A DNA stretch of 64,000 nucleotides from the NCBI GenBank assembly GCA_034401135.1, contig JAWZSP010000004.1:2914001-2978000 (forward strand). Reading direction: 5' to 3'. The translations under genes and the position numbers were made by a program. Below, piece after piece: positions 23,443-35,076 of the stretch. The notes beneath the pieces are model-generated. The model ran no database searches. It worked only from the letters and a program-made list of their open reading frames with translations, and was not told where the DNA came from. This stretch comes from Volutella citrinella (lineage: Eukaryota > Ascomycota > Sordariomycetes > Hypocreales > Nectriaceae). Each line of letters begins with the position of its first letter. The stretch's first letter is position 1.

Positions 23443-23968
23443 TCAGCACTGTACGTACTCTGAGATGGCCACATCTTCATCAAACGCCTCCGGCATGGGG
23501 TGTCGTCTCTTCCTCGTCATCATATCATAATAGGTCCTCTCAGTCATGGGTGGTTCCTCCTCTACGAAACCATGTAGCTTCCATGTTTCGATGCCTTGAA
23601 ACACGGCAGAGCGGTCTCTGTCCAGCCACTCGAGGTCGTTGTGGCGGATAACTGCGAGCGCTTCTCTTAGCGTCGCTTCTGATATGCCCGCCCTCATCAT
23701 CTCCACGACGAGGGCGGCTCGAACAGTGCGATCACGCAAGGCTTCGACCGCCTGCTCAACATCGAGCGCCTTTGCAACTCTTATGTGTGTGGGCACCGCG
23801 TCAGAATCCTTCTTCTTCTAAGAAGCGGCGCTTTAGCAATACTGCTGTCTGCCAGGACGAGGCATATTGAGGGAGGTCTACCTTGCAACATTTGCAGCAG
23901 GCACCAAAGTTGCGTACCCAGTTTTCACACGCCCACTGACCCCATCGATGGTTGCAAGGCCAGAGCAT
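23443..23968 (-). CDS. Small Cys/Trp-rich putative metal-binding protein, unrecognised family
   Basis: Not recognised. A two-exon model is supported by splice signals: exon 23968-23882, intron of 64 nt with donor GTAGAC, GCTAA branch and acceptor CTTCTTAG, exon 23817-23443. The phases match and the product is 153 residues. The 29-residue first exon is striking: MLWPCNHRWGQWACENWV followed within 10 residues by CCKCC. That gives six Cys and one His with spacing suitable for zinc, together with four Trp. The second exon is helical and charged (VEQAVEALRDRTVRAALVVE; REALAVIRHNDLEWLDRDR) and ends in EDVAISEYVQC. No signal peptide or membrane segment is present. The neighbours are other small doubtful genes. 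It could be a chance model, but the clean intron argues against that. Confidence 0.45.
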
Positions 23969-24423
23969 TGATGCTTTGGGCGCAAATTCTTAAGCGTAAA
24001 CGTAGTATGAGAGCGGCTGGCTGAGGCTTGGGACAGTAGCTATGAGGCTAGGGGGTTCGACGCTGGCTCGTTCTAGGCTTCGCTTCGTAAAGTCATGAGA
24101 GCATGAGCGAGGATTTTATACTCGTAAAACTGAATGACGATGAGCGCTTGAATGTGCTTCTTGGACTCGTATCGCACGTGGCCATTGTGCTGTGTGAACA
24201 CGTAACTGGGGGTAACGAAAGTGATGGGAGGACATATCTGTCAGACGTTGCTCGGAGAATATCGTGATCACTCCCGAGTCTGTTGCTAGTGGTACCTGCT
24301 ATCAAGAAGGCCGTAATAAAACCCCCCGAAGTGAGCTCAACGGCCGTTCTGGACCGACCTGGCGTTGGACTGATGAGCCTATTCACTCGCACGAGAGGCT
24401 AGGGATGCCCGAGATCACCATTG

Positions 24424-24663
24424 CTAGGGAGAGTGTGGCATAAGAATGACAATCACGAGTCCATTAAAATACACCAAGAGCCTTAGACTGCGGGATACAA
24501 AGCGTCAGTAGTTGTCTGTTTGCCTTGCTCACACTAACCCGGTGCCCAATAAGGAGATCATGAAGTGCTCTAGTTCTGCAGATGGATAATCTGTGCTGCA
24601 AGGAAAAATCTTGCCCTCGTACATAGGGAGCCTCAAGGCAGCCGAGTCCTGATACCAATCCAT
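24424..24663 (-). CDS. Very small hypothetical protein (62 residues)
   Basis: A two-exon model: 24663-24539 and 24487-24424, with a 51-nt intron having donor GTTAGT, a CTGAC branch and acceptor CCCGCAG. The phases agree. The start MDWYQDSAALRLPMYEG leads to LEHFMISLLGTGLRLLVYF and a hydrophobic C-terminal segment (LVIVILMPHSP) that could be a membrane anchor. The family is not recognised. The start lies only 27 bases beyond the stop of the next minus-strand model, so these may be pieces of one decayed or mis-parsed gene. Confidence 0.3.
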
Positions 24664-24690
24664 TGGTTCAATACCATGCGGACAACGTTA

Positions 24691-25556
24691 CTACTTATCT
24701 CGGCGTTCCCGTTGCTGTTGCTCCATTTGCACCCCCTCCAACCGTTCCACTAAACTCGCTGGTGTCCACCGCTGGGGGCCACGATCCCGCGCGTTCTCAA
24801 TCCCATCGCACACAGCGTCGTAGATATCGCGGAAGTTTCTGAAGACATAATCCAATGTGACAGTGAGCAGGTCGTCCACACCAAAGTTCTTGGCTTCCGA
24901 TATGAACTGGTTGACCATTTCATACGTGATGCCATCTATCTCGGTGTACTTATCCAGTAGGTACCACGCGAATCTCTCGTGAACTTCTGCTGCACTATAC
25001 TGAATCTCGTCAATGTCTCTTTTTAGGCGCTGGCAGCAAAAAGATCAGCATGTGATTCTACAGACGTGACGAGGCAGGCAGCTGCGGTTTCGGGTATGGC
25101 GAACCTGACAGTCGACACAGATGCTCCGGTGTAGAAACACAAAGCTGGTACATCTGAGCTCTGGTGTCCAGGCATTGAGGCACGGGAACAACCTGACAGG
25201 GCTGTTCAGACTCATGATGTCCTGCGTCCAGATTTTGACGTGAAACGTCACTTGAGCGAGCGGTTCTGGTCTGGGCTTCGGTATTACTCCTCTTTCAAAC
25301 CGAGAGTTCTCCAAAAATCGAACTAGGTGGCAGTAATTTCCTGGGTTCCTAGAAGGGAGATAACCTTGTTCCTTGTGAAGCGAGGTACGAGATGTGCGCC
25401 AATCATCGTTATGTGAGGGTTCGCTGGGCGGATTCGTGACGCGCCCTTGGACACATCTAGGGCACTATTCCTGGAAGCCCGAGCGTGATAGCTCTTGTAG
25501 GATATGATGAAGACGGCGTTATTGCAGTTGCACGATCTTTCGGGGAGATTGGTCAT
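24691..25556 (-). pseudogene. Unrecognised minus-strand gene with an apparent frame break
   Basis: Not recognised. Three coding-like blocks follow each other on the minus strand. Block 1 starts at ATG 25556 (MTNLPERSCNCNNAVFIIS) and stays open to about 25325 (PHITMIGAHLVPRFTRNK). Block 2, in another frame, runs from about 25345 to 25105 (NYCHLVRFLENSRFERG ... LHRSICVDCQ). Block 3 runs from 25029 to 24691 (RLKRDIDEIQYSAAEVHERF ... VQMEQQQRERRDK). Blocks 2 and 3 join cleanly through a 75-nt intron (donor GTTCGC, a CTGAT branch, acceptor TGCCAG, phase 0). Blocks 1 and 2 abut with a frame change and no intron of acceptable length, which suggests a frameshift or sequence error. Block 3 looks well folded and helical. 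A functional gene with an unusual intron remains possible. Confidence 0.4.
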
Positions 25557-26009
25557 CGCCTATTCCTCCTCGACGCCATTGTGGTACGACAGCCAACGTG
25601 ACGGTGGTGAGATTCGCTAGAGTTGATCAACGGCCATGCTGGAAGGAATGGGGGCCCTGAAGATGGGAGTATGTCTGTCATATATCTTTGGTTGGAACCA
25701 CTGTTTTTTATATCACACAGAAAGCGTTTCAATAGGTGTGGTAAATTTTCTAAGCTGTCGCACGATCTTGCCAAGTCGGCTGACGGCGGTAGAGCACTCA
25801 TGAAGTGTACAGTGTGTAGTGTAAAATACACTGTCAGACGGGCGCGTCCCAAACGCGCTTGCATCGCTGCCATCACCACCAAGCGCAACAATCACTGGCG
25901 GAGCGGAGCGGAGCGCTCGATCACCCAGTCATCGCAGCGAGCCAATTAACTCTCCGTTTTCTCGCTTTCTCACACATACAGGACTCCTGCCTGACCGCGA
26001 TCCCGGTTG
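25557..26009. other. Divergent spacer upstream of APC8
   Basis: Presumed promoter region of APC8 (+). A short GC-rich run of ggagc units lies near 25900-25915. No gene is seen. Confidence 0.5.
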
Positions 26010-28200
26010 ATGACCGCCATGGCGCTGAGCTCGCACGAGATCTCGCAGCTCCGCGCTGCCCTGCAGGATGCCGTGGTCAAGTGCTCGGAGAGGTGCCTCT
26101 ACCAGTCATCTAAATGGTGGGAAAACCAACGTTCGTACTTCTGGAAGCCTGAAACATACACTAACAGTTCGTAAGGGCTGCCGAACTACTAAATGCCTTG
26201 CCAGAAGCGGACGACGAGGAGCAGATCGACCAGGCTGGACAAGGATACATTTCTCCCATTTACACCCCGAACGTAGACGCCGACGAGGCCGCACTCGAGG
26301 CCAAGGAATTGAGCAAGTATCTACTTGCCAAATCCCTGTTTGACTGCAGGGAGTATGACCGGTGCGCGGCGGTCTTCCTCCCCGACTCTCTGCTTTCAAG
26401 CATCATCACTTCGCGCGGGGAAGGCCTGGGCTCCGCATTATCCAAGAGTAAGGGAAAGACAAAGGTCACCACCTCGACAAATACATCTACGGCCGTGCCG
26501 CTCCCTACGATCAGCCAAAAGAGTCTGTTCCTCGCCCTCTACGCAAAGTTCATGTCAGGGGAGAAACGTAAGAATGAGGAGTCCGAAATGGTGATGGGGC
26601 CTCAGGATCTCGGTACTGTGTCAAACAAGCAACTCCTTGTCGTCGGGCGCTACCTGGCAACCTGGTTTAAGGAGCGCACTACCGAGGATGACGAGATTGT
26701 GGGAAGCCAGGGCTGGCTCGAGTATCTGTGGGTTTGCCTTGCATTGACTTCAACGACAACGAAGCTAACCACTGCACTCATGCTACCAGTTACGGAATGG
26801 TACTTGCGAAAGAAAAGAATGACGAGAAGGCTTTGGAATATTTTATTCGAAGCGTCCACAAGTACACCATGAACTGGGGTTGCTGGCTTGAAATGACTTC
26901 CTTGATTTCGAGAGTGGAAGATGTGAGTGGATCAGCACCTCCAACCTCGAAGAGACCTCGACTGACCGACGGCTTGCAGTTGAATCGTGTATCCCGCCAC
27001 TGCCCACAGAACATTGTGTCGTACATGTTCCATCTTCATACATCGCTGGAGCTCTACCAGCAAAGCCCCGGCCTGGCCAACTCTCTCGAGCAGCTTCTGT
27101 CCATTTTCCCCACATCATCCTTCCTCCTCACATGTAACGCCTTGCTCGCATACCACGCCAAAGACCTGATGGCTGCGGAACAGCATTTCAGCCGACTGCT
27201 ATCTCTCCACCCCCACCGACTAGACTCCTTGGATCACTATTCAAATATTCTCTATGTCTTGAATATGCGCCCAAAACTCGCATTCTTGGCACACCTCTGC
27301 TCAAGCGTAGACAAGTTTCGGCCAGAGTCCTGTGTTGTCATTGGCAATTACTACTCCTTACTTTCAATGCACGAGAAGGCAGTTCAGTATTTCCGCCGAG
27401 CCCTCACCTTGGATCGATCATGCCTGTCAGCCTGGACCTTGATGGGACACGAATATGTTGAGCTCAAGAACACCCACGCAGCCATCGAATCGTATCGCCG
27501 AGCTGTCGACGTCAATCGTCGCGACTACCGAGCCTGGTATGGCCTTGGACAAGCGTATGAAATGCTGGAGATGCACACCTACTCGCTGTGGTATTACAAA
27601 AAAGCTGCCGGCCTCCGCCCATGGGATGGGAAGATGTGGATGGCTGTTGGTTCCTGCCTCCAGAAAATGGGTCGAGAGCGAGACGGTATCAAGGCATTGA
27701 AGCGAGCGCTGCTTGCGGATGCCTGTTACGATGTCGGCAGCAGCTTTGGCAGTGGCGGTGACCTTCTGGGCGGTAGAAGCGCTACCGGCCACATGGACCC
27801 CGATATTTTACTACAAATCGCTGCCATGTATGACCAGCTTGGAGAGGAAGAGGAGGCAAAGGCGTACATGGAACTCTGTGTAGCCCAGGAAGATGGTGGT
27901 GCGGCGGCCGAAGGCGATCCTGGGGAATCCATCGCGATACACAACGATTCACCAGCAGCGTCCGATAACGGCGCAGAAGAAGAGCGGACTGGAAACGAGG
28001 GCACAGGCGTCACGGCTGCAACCAGCAAGGCCCGAATGTGGCTCGCCAAGTTTGCCATGCGAGCTGGTGACTATGCAATGGCCGAGCGCCTTGCGGGAGA
28101 ACTGTGTCAAGATGGAGTCGAAGTTGAGGAAGCCAAAGCGTTGGCGCGCGAAGTGAGATCCCGGATGGAAGTGTCGGGTATGCTCGACTCTCAGGCTTAG
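26010..28200 (+). CDS. CDC23: Anaphase-promoting complex subunit 8 (Cdc23), TPR protein
   Basis: A scaffold TPR subunit of the APC/C ubiquitin ligase, which triggers anaphase and mitotic exit. Exons 26010-26116, 26176-26727, 26790-26922 and 26980-28200 give 670 residues. Intron 1 uses donor GTGGGA and an AAG acceptor, chosen because it restores the conserved SSKWAAELLNAL. The last intron (57 nt, GTGAGT ... CTGACCG ... TTGCAG) is a multiple of three and remains open, so naive gene finders may miss it. N-terminal helical repeats are followed by canonical TPRs: FLLTCNALLAYHAKDLMAAE, NYYSLLSMHEKAVQYFRRAL, MGHEYVELKNTHAAIESYRR and YGLGQAYEMLEMHTYSLWYY. The C-terminal segment is acidic and divergent. 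A second in-frame ATG at 26019 is an alternative start. Confidence 0.94.
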
Positions 28201-28814
28201 GGAGCGAGAGCTGGGCGACTCTAGCGACAAGAAGTGGATTGCATGATCACGAATGTTACGATCTGATGTCGGGTTAGATGAGTCGGAGGCTGATGCCGGC
28301 CGGGGGTGTTCTGGTGTTTATCCATCTTGCCGACTGCATGCTCAAATTCGCAGGCTATTCATGCGAAGAGTAATTGGCATCGTCCTGGGGGGGCCTAGAC
28401 GTTGCGTATGGGCAAACAACGGACACCGATATCACACCCATGAGAAGCAGTTACGGGAACCATGTATGCTATTAACTAGGCCATGGGCTATTAATACATG
28501 ATATCCCGCCTTTTCTTCCCCACAATTTCAAACTCCCATCACCTTTGCCATGCTTTAAGTTGACCAAATAGCGGGTTGGAGGATCGTGTGCAATAGCTGG
28601 GCCAACCTTCTGAGCCCAGATGTATTGTCCCTGCAAACTCGGTTCCACAACGCCACCCTTCTCTCAATTTCACATCCCGAGTTCTTGATAAAGACCATCA
28701 GAATGAACCTTGGCGGCTTGACAAGCCCTGGCAAGTGTGCGGAGGAAGCTTCATAGCATCCTCTAGACCCATGCCCAGTAGCCAAGAGCAAATCGAGAGG
28801 TTTAGCCAACTGCC
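28201..28814. other. Convergent 3' spacer
   Basis: Between the stops of APC8 (+) and the GPI-anchored protein gene (-). No coding signal is recognised. Confidence 0.5.
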
Positions 28815-29410
28815 TTAGGCGAAAAGAGCGGCAGCGGCAGCCACGGCAAGGGCTCCAAGGGAGGCACCAACGTTGGGGGCCCCGGCGGCACTGGGAGCAG
28901 GCGCAGGGGCGCCGGTGGGAGCAGGGATGGGCTTGTTGACGGGGGGAGCAGTGGAGGGAGGGGGAGGAGGGCTGGGCTGAACCGGGATCGTGACGACGGA
29001 GGTCACACCGTTGATGACTGTGGTCTCGACGGTCGGCTTCTGGGGAGGAGCAGTGAAGGTGACAGTACAAGGACAGTCTATGCGGCTGTTAGCAGTGGAA
29101 GATTTGGGAGAAATGGATCAGATGCTCGACTTACTGGTGACAGTCAGGACGGTGGCGGTGGTGGCAGTGTAGGTCACGTTCTTGTGGAAGAAGTTGGTAG
29201 GGCCCTGGTGTTTTGGAGGTTAGTCTTGCAAAGTCATCGGATAGGCACAAGAGGGAAACATACAGGGCACCAGAAAGAGTACATGTCAGGATACACGGTG
29301 GTGTAGGTCTCCATATCGGTCATCGGTCCGCTCTCCTGCTCCATGCCATAGTCGGCGAAGGCGGTCGTGAAAAGAGCCGCAGAAGAGGCAAGAAGCTGGG
29401 TGGTTCGCAT
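28815..29410 (-). CDS. GPI-anchored cell-wall protein, small, Pro/Thr-rich
   Basis: Exons 29410-29264, 29204-29135 and 29077-28815 (donors GTATGT and GTAAGT; acceptors CACCAG and CATAG) give 159 residues. The signal peptide is MRTTQLLASSAALFTTAFA. The middle carries a Thr/Val-rich segment (NVTYTATTATVLTVT) with an N-glycosylation site, then NCPCTVTFTAPP, a motif shared by many fungal wall and adhesin-like proteins. A Pro-rich stalk (PSPPPPPSTAPPVNKP) follows. The C-terminus ends in a small-residue omega region and a hydrophobic tail (LGALAVAAAAALFA) without a charged end, the pattern for GPI attachment. The protein is expected at the plasma membrane or wall. Its exact role is unknown. A hydrophilic Met/Glu segment (YGMEQESGPMTDMET) directly follows signal cleavage. 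Confidence 0.85.
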
Positions 29411-32400
29411 CTTGGCTGAAGAAACGAGGGTATTAGGGCTGATATGTAGCGAGTGTTGTTCGAAGCGAGGCTTGAGAGTAACTGAGACGAAGTGTGTGGT
29501 TGGAGAAGTTCTGAAATGTGAGGGAAAGGACTCAGCTTTTAACCCACAAGAGCGCCAAGGATTGATGCTTGGTGAGAAGGCAATCTCGTAGTGCTATACT
29601 TACTTGATTCGGAAATACATGAAGCCTGATATGACCTTTGGGAGAGGTAGTCGCTGGCTCCAAGGACAACGAGGATGTATGCTGCGACCTAGGTTTGATA
29701 CAATGCATTGAGGTACTAGACCGATCAGGGAAAGAGTTCCAACATGTAATGATGCTACTATGAAGACGGTAGTGAGAAAGGTTATGTCATGAGCCCGAAA
29801 GCAGGAGTGTTGATCAAACTAGACGGCGATATCTTGCCATGCTCTACTACGTTACAGGAAACCTTGACGCGGGCACCCTCCAGCATGCAGGCAGAACGAG
29901 AGGCCACGACCGGCCGCAAGCACAGCATCGGCCAATTGGGATGACAGAGTTTGCAGGTCGGCGCAATTACAGCACGCTCAAAACCCGACATCCCCGGATT
30001 TGGGCATGTGTGGAGTAGGTCTGAGCGCACATGTCTCACTCACTCTTCCCCGGTAGCCGTGCGGGCGAGTCCATATGGAAAAGCGCTGCATCGGTACAAG
30101 GCGTCAAGCCAGAGGAAAACCGGAAACGGGAGGGCAAATGAACTCTCCACAGTCTTTGTGGCAGATCTGGATAAAAAAAATGCGGTGACACGAGATTCTC
30201 GGCCTGTGTCGGATCATCGAGTTCTTGATGCTTCCGGGGAAACCTGGGTGAACCCTCTGCTTCGCGAGGATAGCACGGATACGGGCTCATGGAACAGCTG
30301 GCTAGAAGATAGACATGACCTTGACAATTCGGAAACAGTCTTCAAAAAAACAAGACTTCCTTTCCCATGGTGATCCCCTCTGCTATCAGCAGGTAGATTG
30401 GCACACCTTGTTCAACAGCTTCTGGCCGGATTAGGAAGGGCCAGATTGGAATGCTCTCAACACACCCTGGAAAGCCTAGAGAAGTTCTTGTGCAGGTAGC
30501 TTATGTTACAGGCGCAAAGGCTGAGGATTATCCCCAAGTCCCAGGGATTTTTTTCCATATGTGCAGCGCCTTGAGTTTGTGATGATATGCTGCGGGAGTT
30601 GGAGCGCAATCCTGTCTCATGTTGTCGATGGGCGCTTTGGGGAGCACAGATTGCCAGACAACCAATTGGAACGTTGGCACCATAGACGATCACCATCTCC
30701 CGTCGTTTGATCGACCCCGGCCATTGACGCTGATGGCTCTCTTGACGACTCACTAGTAGTAAAAGAGACCAATCCCGAAATTGGGACTTCAGGAGAAGCT
30801 GGTCACGTGGGTGCTATGGACATTAGATGAGGAAGGATGCAGCTCCTTCCTTCTCCCTTTTTTCGCGTTCAATGTTGTTTGTGATCCTTTCATCGATCCA
30901 AATAGTTGGCTGAAGAGTCATTCATCCCTTTTAACACTTGCTTCGAACATGGACGGATTCCCGGCGCGCTTCTGGCCAGCCTACGACCCCAAGGTTTTGC
31001 TGATAAGCGGCAATGCCCTTTCCTACCGAATGTCGCAACCAGCTGCCACGCTTCCGGTTCTACCTCACACAAACTTTGTCCAATGGCAAGGGAACCTGTG
31101 CCCCCTTTCAGGCCGCATCGAGTGATGGCGGCCGCCGCGCACAAGACGCAGATTGCTTGTTGAACCACACCATACTTGAGAGCACATCCCAGCCGGTCCG
31201 ATCGAGACGGAGCAAGAGGGCCGAGATGGAGGCTCCTGCGCAGAAGGTGACCTACCTGGACCCTTCAATGACTGGCCTAATCCGTCTCTCCCGGCACACC
31301 GGGATCAGTGGCCGCCCCTCAGTGTTTGTTGCAATCCCTCCGGCACACCGAGGACGGGCCAAGAAATGCTACCGCCATGTTCTGGAAGTTGACGACGGGG
31401 TGCCCTATTTGGGGGGCATCACGCAACCGACTCGAATCCCAAAGCGGCAATGCTCTTGGGCCAAACTCTCCCTTAGCAGGCATTGCATCTGTTCCTTTCG
31501 TGGCTAGGACCAGCTCCATCGTGATTTGCCTCGTCCAGCAAAGCCAGGAGAGGAAGGATTATCAGGGCCGACAGGGCGACTGAGTCGTTTGAGTGGGCGC
31601 AGAACCTCTTCCGAAAGTCAGTCAGCACAAGTGCCGAGAACGAACGGTCGATTTGTGCGATCGGGCAAAGCGGCCTTTCCTTACCAAACCGACGGCCTCA
31701 AGCTAGAACCTCATGTGATTCCAGCAAGATCTAGCGCCGGACTCATTCGTCTTGCTGGCCAAGTGCTTGAGATGGGGCTGCATTACTCGCCACCAGTCGG
31801 TTCCAACTTCGACGTGCTTCTTCCATTTCTCGGCGTGCATTTTTTTTAACGCTATCCAGCGGCCAGGCATCAATACTAAGCTGCCATGCGTTCCACAAGA
31901 GACAGATGCAAAGCGGCCGAAACTTCTCCGACTACCACCCTACCCACTTGGCCACCAGGAAAAAGAAACGAGGTGACAAAGCAAAACAGCTCTCTAGAGC
32001 GGAGCCTGGCGAACGGTGCAAGCACCCAGTGCCGCCAACCGAGGAGTTTGCTGTACAATTTGTGCAAACATGTTTCAAGTCCCAACCCAAAGCCAACCAC
32101 CCACGGCACGGCAATGAGGCTGCTCAATATCTCTCTACGCTATACGGTTCGGAGCCTGTCGGAGATGTCCTGATCCTCGGCGAGTCAGAAGCACACGACC
32201 TCTCGATGCTTACCATGTTCTCAACTGTAGTGAGAGTGAGATGCGAACTAGGGCTAGGATGAGGTCGACACAAAATCCACGACGGCAGCCAATTGGGGAT
32301 GCACCGGTTTCCGTTAAGTGCCAGACGGACAGGCTGAACTAGAAGAACGGCGCACCTTCCTGGAAGAGTTTGATGCCCAGGTCGCAGCTTATGCTGCCAT

Positions 32401-34825
32401 GTACGCGTGGCCGCCTGCTACGTCAAGCAACTCCGTTCCGTACTGTACGCTCCAGCAATCGCCTACTTTTTGTACCATACCAAGCCTGTTCAGGTTTGGG
32501 AGGGCCGTTTTTGCCTCGAAAATCTCGCGCCGGATGTCCGTTACGTTCTGGAAACTGTCAAGCGACTAATCCAGAAGGCGGATCCGCTCATGTGGGCCTC
32601 GGTCGTGAGAATACTCGTGGGCGTGACGGGCAGAGTTGGTGGGTGCCAGGTGCCTCACGACTCAGCGCCAGGCAAACCAGGCATCGACCAGGCCGCATGG
32701 TTACCACTTTTGGTCTTCCTCTGCTGTTGGGGGAAAGGCCAAACCCCTCCCTCGCAATGTGGCAGTGAGGAATCAAGCTTGATCGCGTGGCTGGTTTGCC
32801 CACATCAGAGTTTTCAGCGACCGGTCCACAGCATGCCCGCCACGTCGTCTCTTGGTCCCGACCACCGCTGCTCGTGGCCAGGAGCCCCGAGTCCCAGCGC
32901 ATCACCATGCAGGGGACGACAGGTCATTGCGCAAGCAACCTGTTGGTTGGTTCTGCTTACATCCTGACCGGGGCCGCCTCAGCCTCGGAGGTCGTCGGGC
33001 ACTGACCTTCGCTGTGATCTTGCTGCCGTGTGCGCTGAGCGAGTATACCGTGCTGCACGGAGTACGTACCAACGCATTACTCAAGGCTGCTATTGTTCTG
33101 GTAGTGCCAGGGGCCGCCGCAGCCCGATTCACCACCAATTTTTAAACGGCGTGTCATTGAATCATGAGCGGTGCGACCGTCGCTGACTGATGTCGCCGTT
33201 TTCCGATCCGAGAATCTTCGTCCGAATCTGAGAGCATGTCACCAGCCGCCGAGTCTTTGTGCGAGTCAATAGTACCAGCATCCGTACTTTCTCCCGCTTG
33301 GGGCAAGAGTTGTGCCGACCGGCAGAAGCCCGATTCTCGAAATTTTAGTCGCCTGGCCACATGGCCGACTATACTCGGAGGGGATAAGGCGGGATATGCC
33401 AGCGCACTGTCCAACCCGGCCCCAGAGAGCCGATTTTCTCCCGAGCGTGTTGGGGCCGTCGCCCCCGTACATGTACATGGGAGTGCTAAGTGGTTGCAGG
33501 CAACCAACATGTCCGCGCTACCTTGCCCTTTCGTCGCCGATGGGGCCATCAATTCCGCCGTCCCCTGCAGCCTTCTACTTCGGTCAGAGAGCAAAACCAT
33601 TTCACTATCAGCCACATGGTTGGACCTGCGTCGGGTTGGGCCTGCAAGGCACAAGAGTCGGCCACTAAAGCAGAATGTGCGACAGTCCGTCCGACTTTTT
33701 AGCCCTCACCAACTACTCATAGTAGTCTAGCATCTTGTCAGGCACCAGGCACTGTTGTCGCGCTGGGCCAATGATGGACCAACTGCGGAGGCTGGTGTGT
33801 GTTGGACATGCACCCAAGAAGCATCGAGAACAGGGGTCAGCGGAAGCCCTAGGACCGCCGCCAGATGTGCCTAGAGCCATGGCCCACCTGGTACGTACCC
33901 GACTGATATTTCGCGCCAACAACTTGAGGTTCCCAGGGTGGTGGTTGCGTTGTCCCCCGTTGGCCTGGCATGTGTCTGGCAATGAGTCGATGAATTGTTT
34001 GGTTGGCCGAGGATACCCACTCGGATGTTTGCACGGTGCAGCGCCCCGAGTCCCCCGAGGCCCCCAGAGTATCCCGCGAATCCTCCAGTTCCTTCCCGCC
34101 GCACGCACGCACAGGGCACCACTGTTCGCTGACCAGTTTGACAAGCGCACAGGGCACCGGGAGAGCGACAATGCTCGACGTCTGTGTGACTGGCTGGCTT
34201 ATTATGATGACGACGAGACGACAACAATGAGAGGGCGTGGGTTAATAATAACCACGGACGATGATGCAACAAAAAGGTCAACATGCGCCCAGGAAAACAA
34301 TAGGTTTGCCCTTGCCGCCAGCTTGCTCGCGGGCCGTGGCCGCCCCCAAAGCAGGGGTCTCCAGGTACCATCGGCTTCGGACCACTCACACACCAAGAAG
34401 CACCGCCCATTACCACACCAGAAGCCGCCAGACCAGTGAGCCCACACCACTCCAGGGACAAAGCGACTCAAGCTTTGTCAGAGGAAGCGCCCAAATCCAA
34501 CCCTGTGTGCCTGTCCCGAGCCTACTGTGTCTGCGACCCACAATGGCGGCACCGCGTTCCTCGAGTGGCGCTGGCCGGCCGGCTCCCCTGGCGGCGCTGG
34601 GACCCATCCTGAGCGCCTCCAGCTTGTTCAGCGCTAGTCCCTTGTTTGATGCCTCGGGGCCCTCGCCTCGCATGCCGCCCCACAGCAAGTTTACTCGCTT
34701 GGGCAGATGCATTCGAAACTCATCAGGCTGTGAGCGCGTAACATGCGGGAGATGGGGGGGTGGGTGGCTGCTCAGAGCTCAATGCTCACCGTCCGTCGGC
34801 CTGGTTGTATGCGAGTCCATGTGTT

Positions 34826-34832
34826 TATAAAA
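34826..34832 (+). promoter_or_regulatory. TATA box of the small secreted protein gene
   Basis: TATAAAA lies 250 bp before the start codon, followed by a pyrimidine-rich leader rich in cttc and then a CA repeat. A consensus TATA box is consistent with inducible or strong expression; the transcription start itself is not visible. Confidence 0.5.
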
Positions 34833-35035
34833 CGGGGCCTTCATCCCCCCTTCCGATGTTCTGGTCTTCTTCTCAGCACGCACTCTTCAGCACTCTTTTC
34901 TGCTTCACTGTCTTCGGACGATCATTCCTTCTTCACAGCTACCACAGCTTCTCATTCCTTTGGAAGCCGCACACATTCTCTCACGAGCTAGCTCTCGCTG
35001 AAACAAACAGTCTTTCGTCTCAATCCTTGTCCTTG

Positions 35036-35058
35036 ACACACACACACATACACATATA
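35036..35058 (+). repeat. CA/TA-rich microsatellite in the 5' leader
   Basis: A short run of ACACACACACATACACATATA, imperfect at its 3' end, sits 18 bases before the start codon of the secreted protein gene, so it probably lies in the 5' untranslated region. Confidence 0.7.
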
Positions 35059-35076
35059 CCCCAAAACTCCATCAAG

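Larger units (their letters stand above)
29411..35076. other. 5.7-kb gene-poor stretch
   Basis: No gene can be supported. Short coding-like blocks in differing frames occur on the plus strand: 31906-32262 (TEEFAVQFVQTCFKSQPK; GDVLILGESEAHDL), 32318-32405 (AELEERRTFLEEFDAQVAA) and 32407-32600 (ENLAPDVRYVLETVKRLI). They suggest a decayed gene, but no start, splice chain or family is recognised. The rest, including 29411-31900 and 32600-34800, shows nothing beyond the promoter of the next gene. Confidence 0.45.

Noticed and set aside
31400..31470. Possible tRNA B-box (gactcgaatcc) near 31430
   Set aside because: No A-box, acceptor stem or anticodon arm could be drawn around it.
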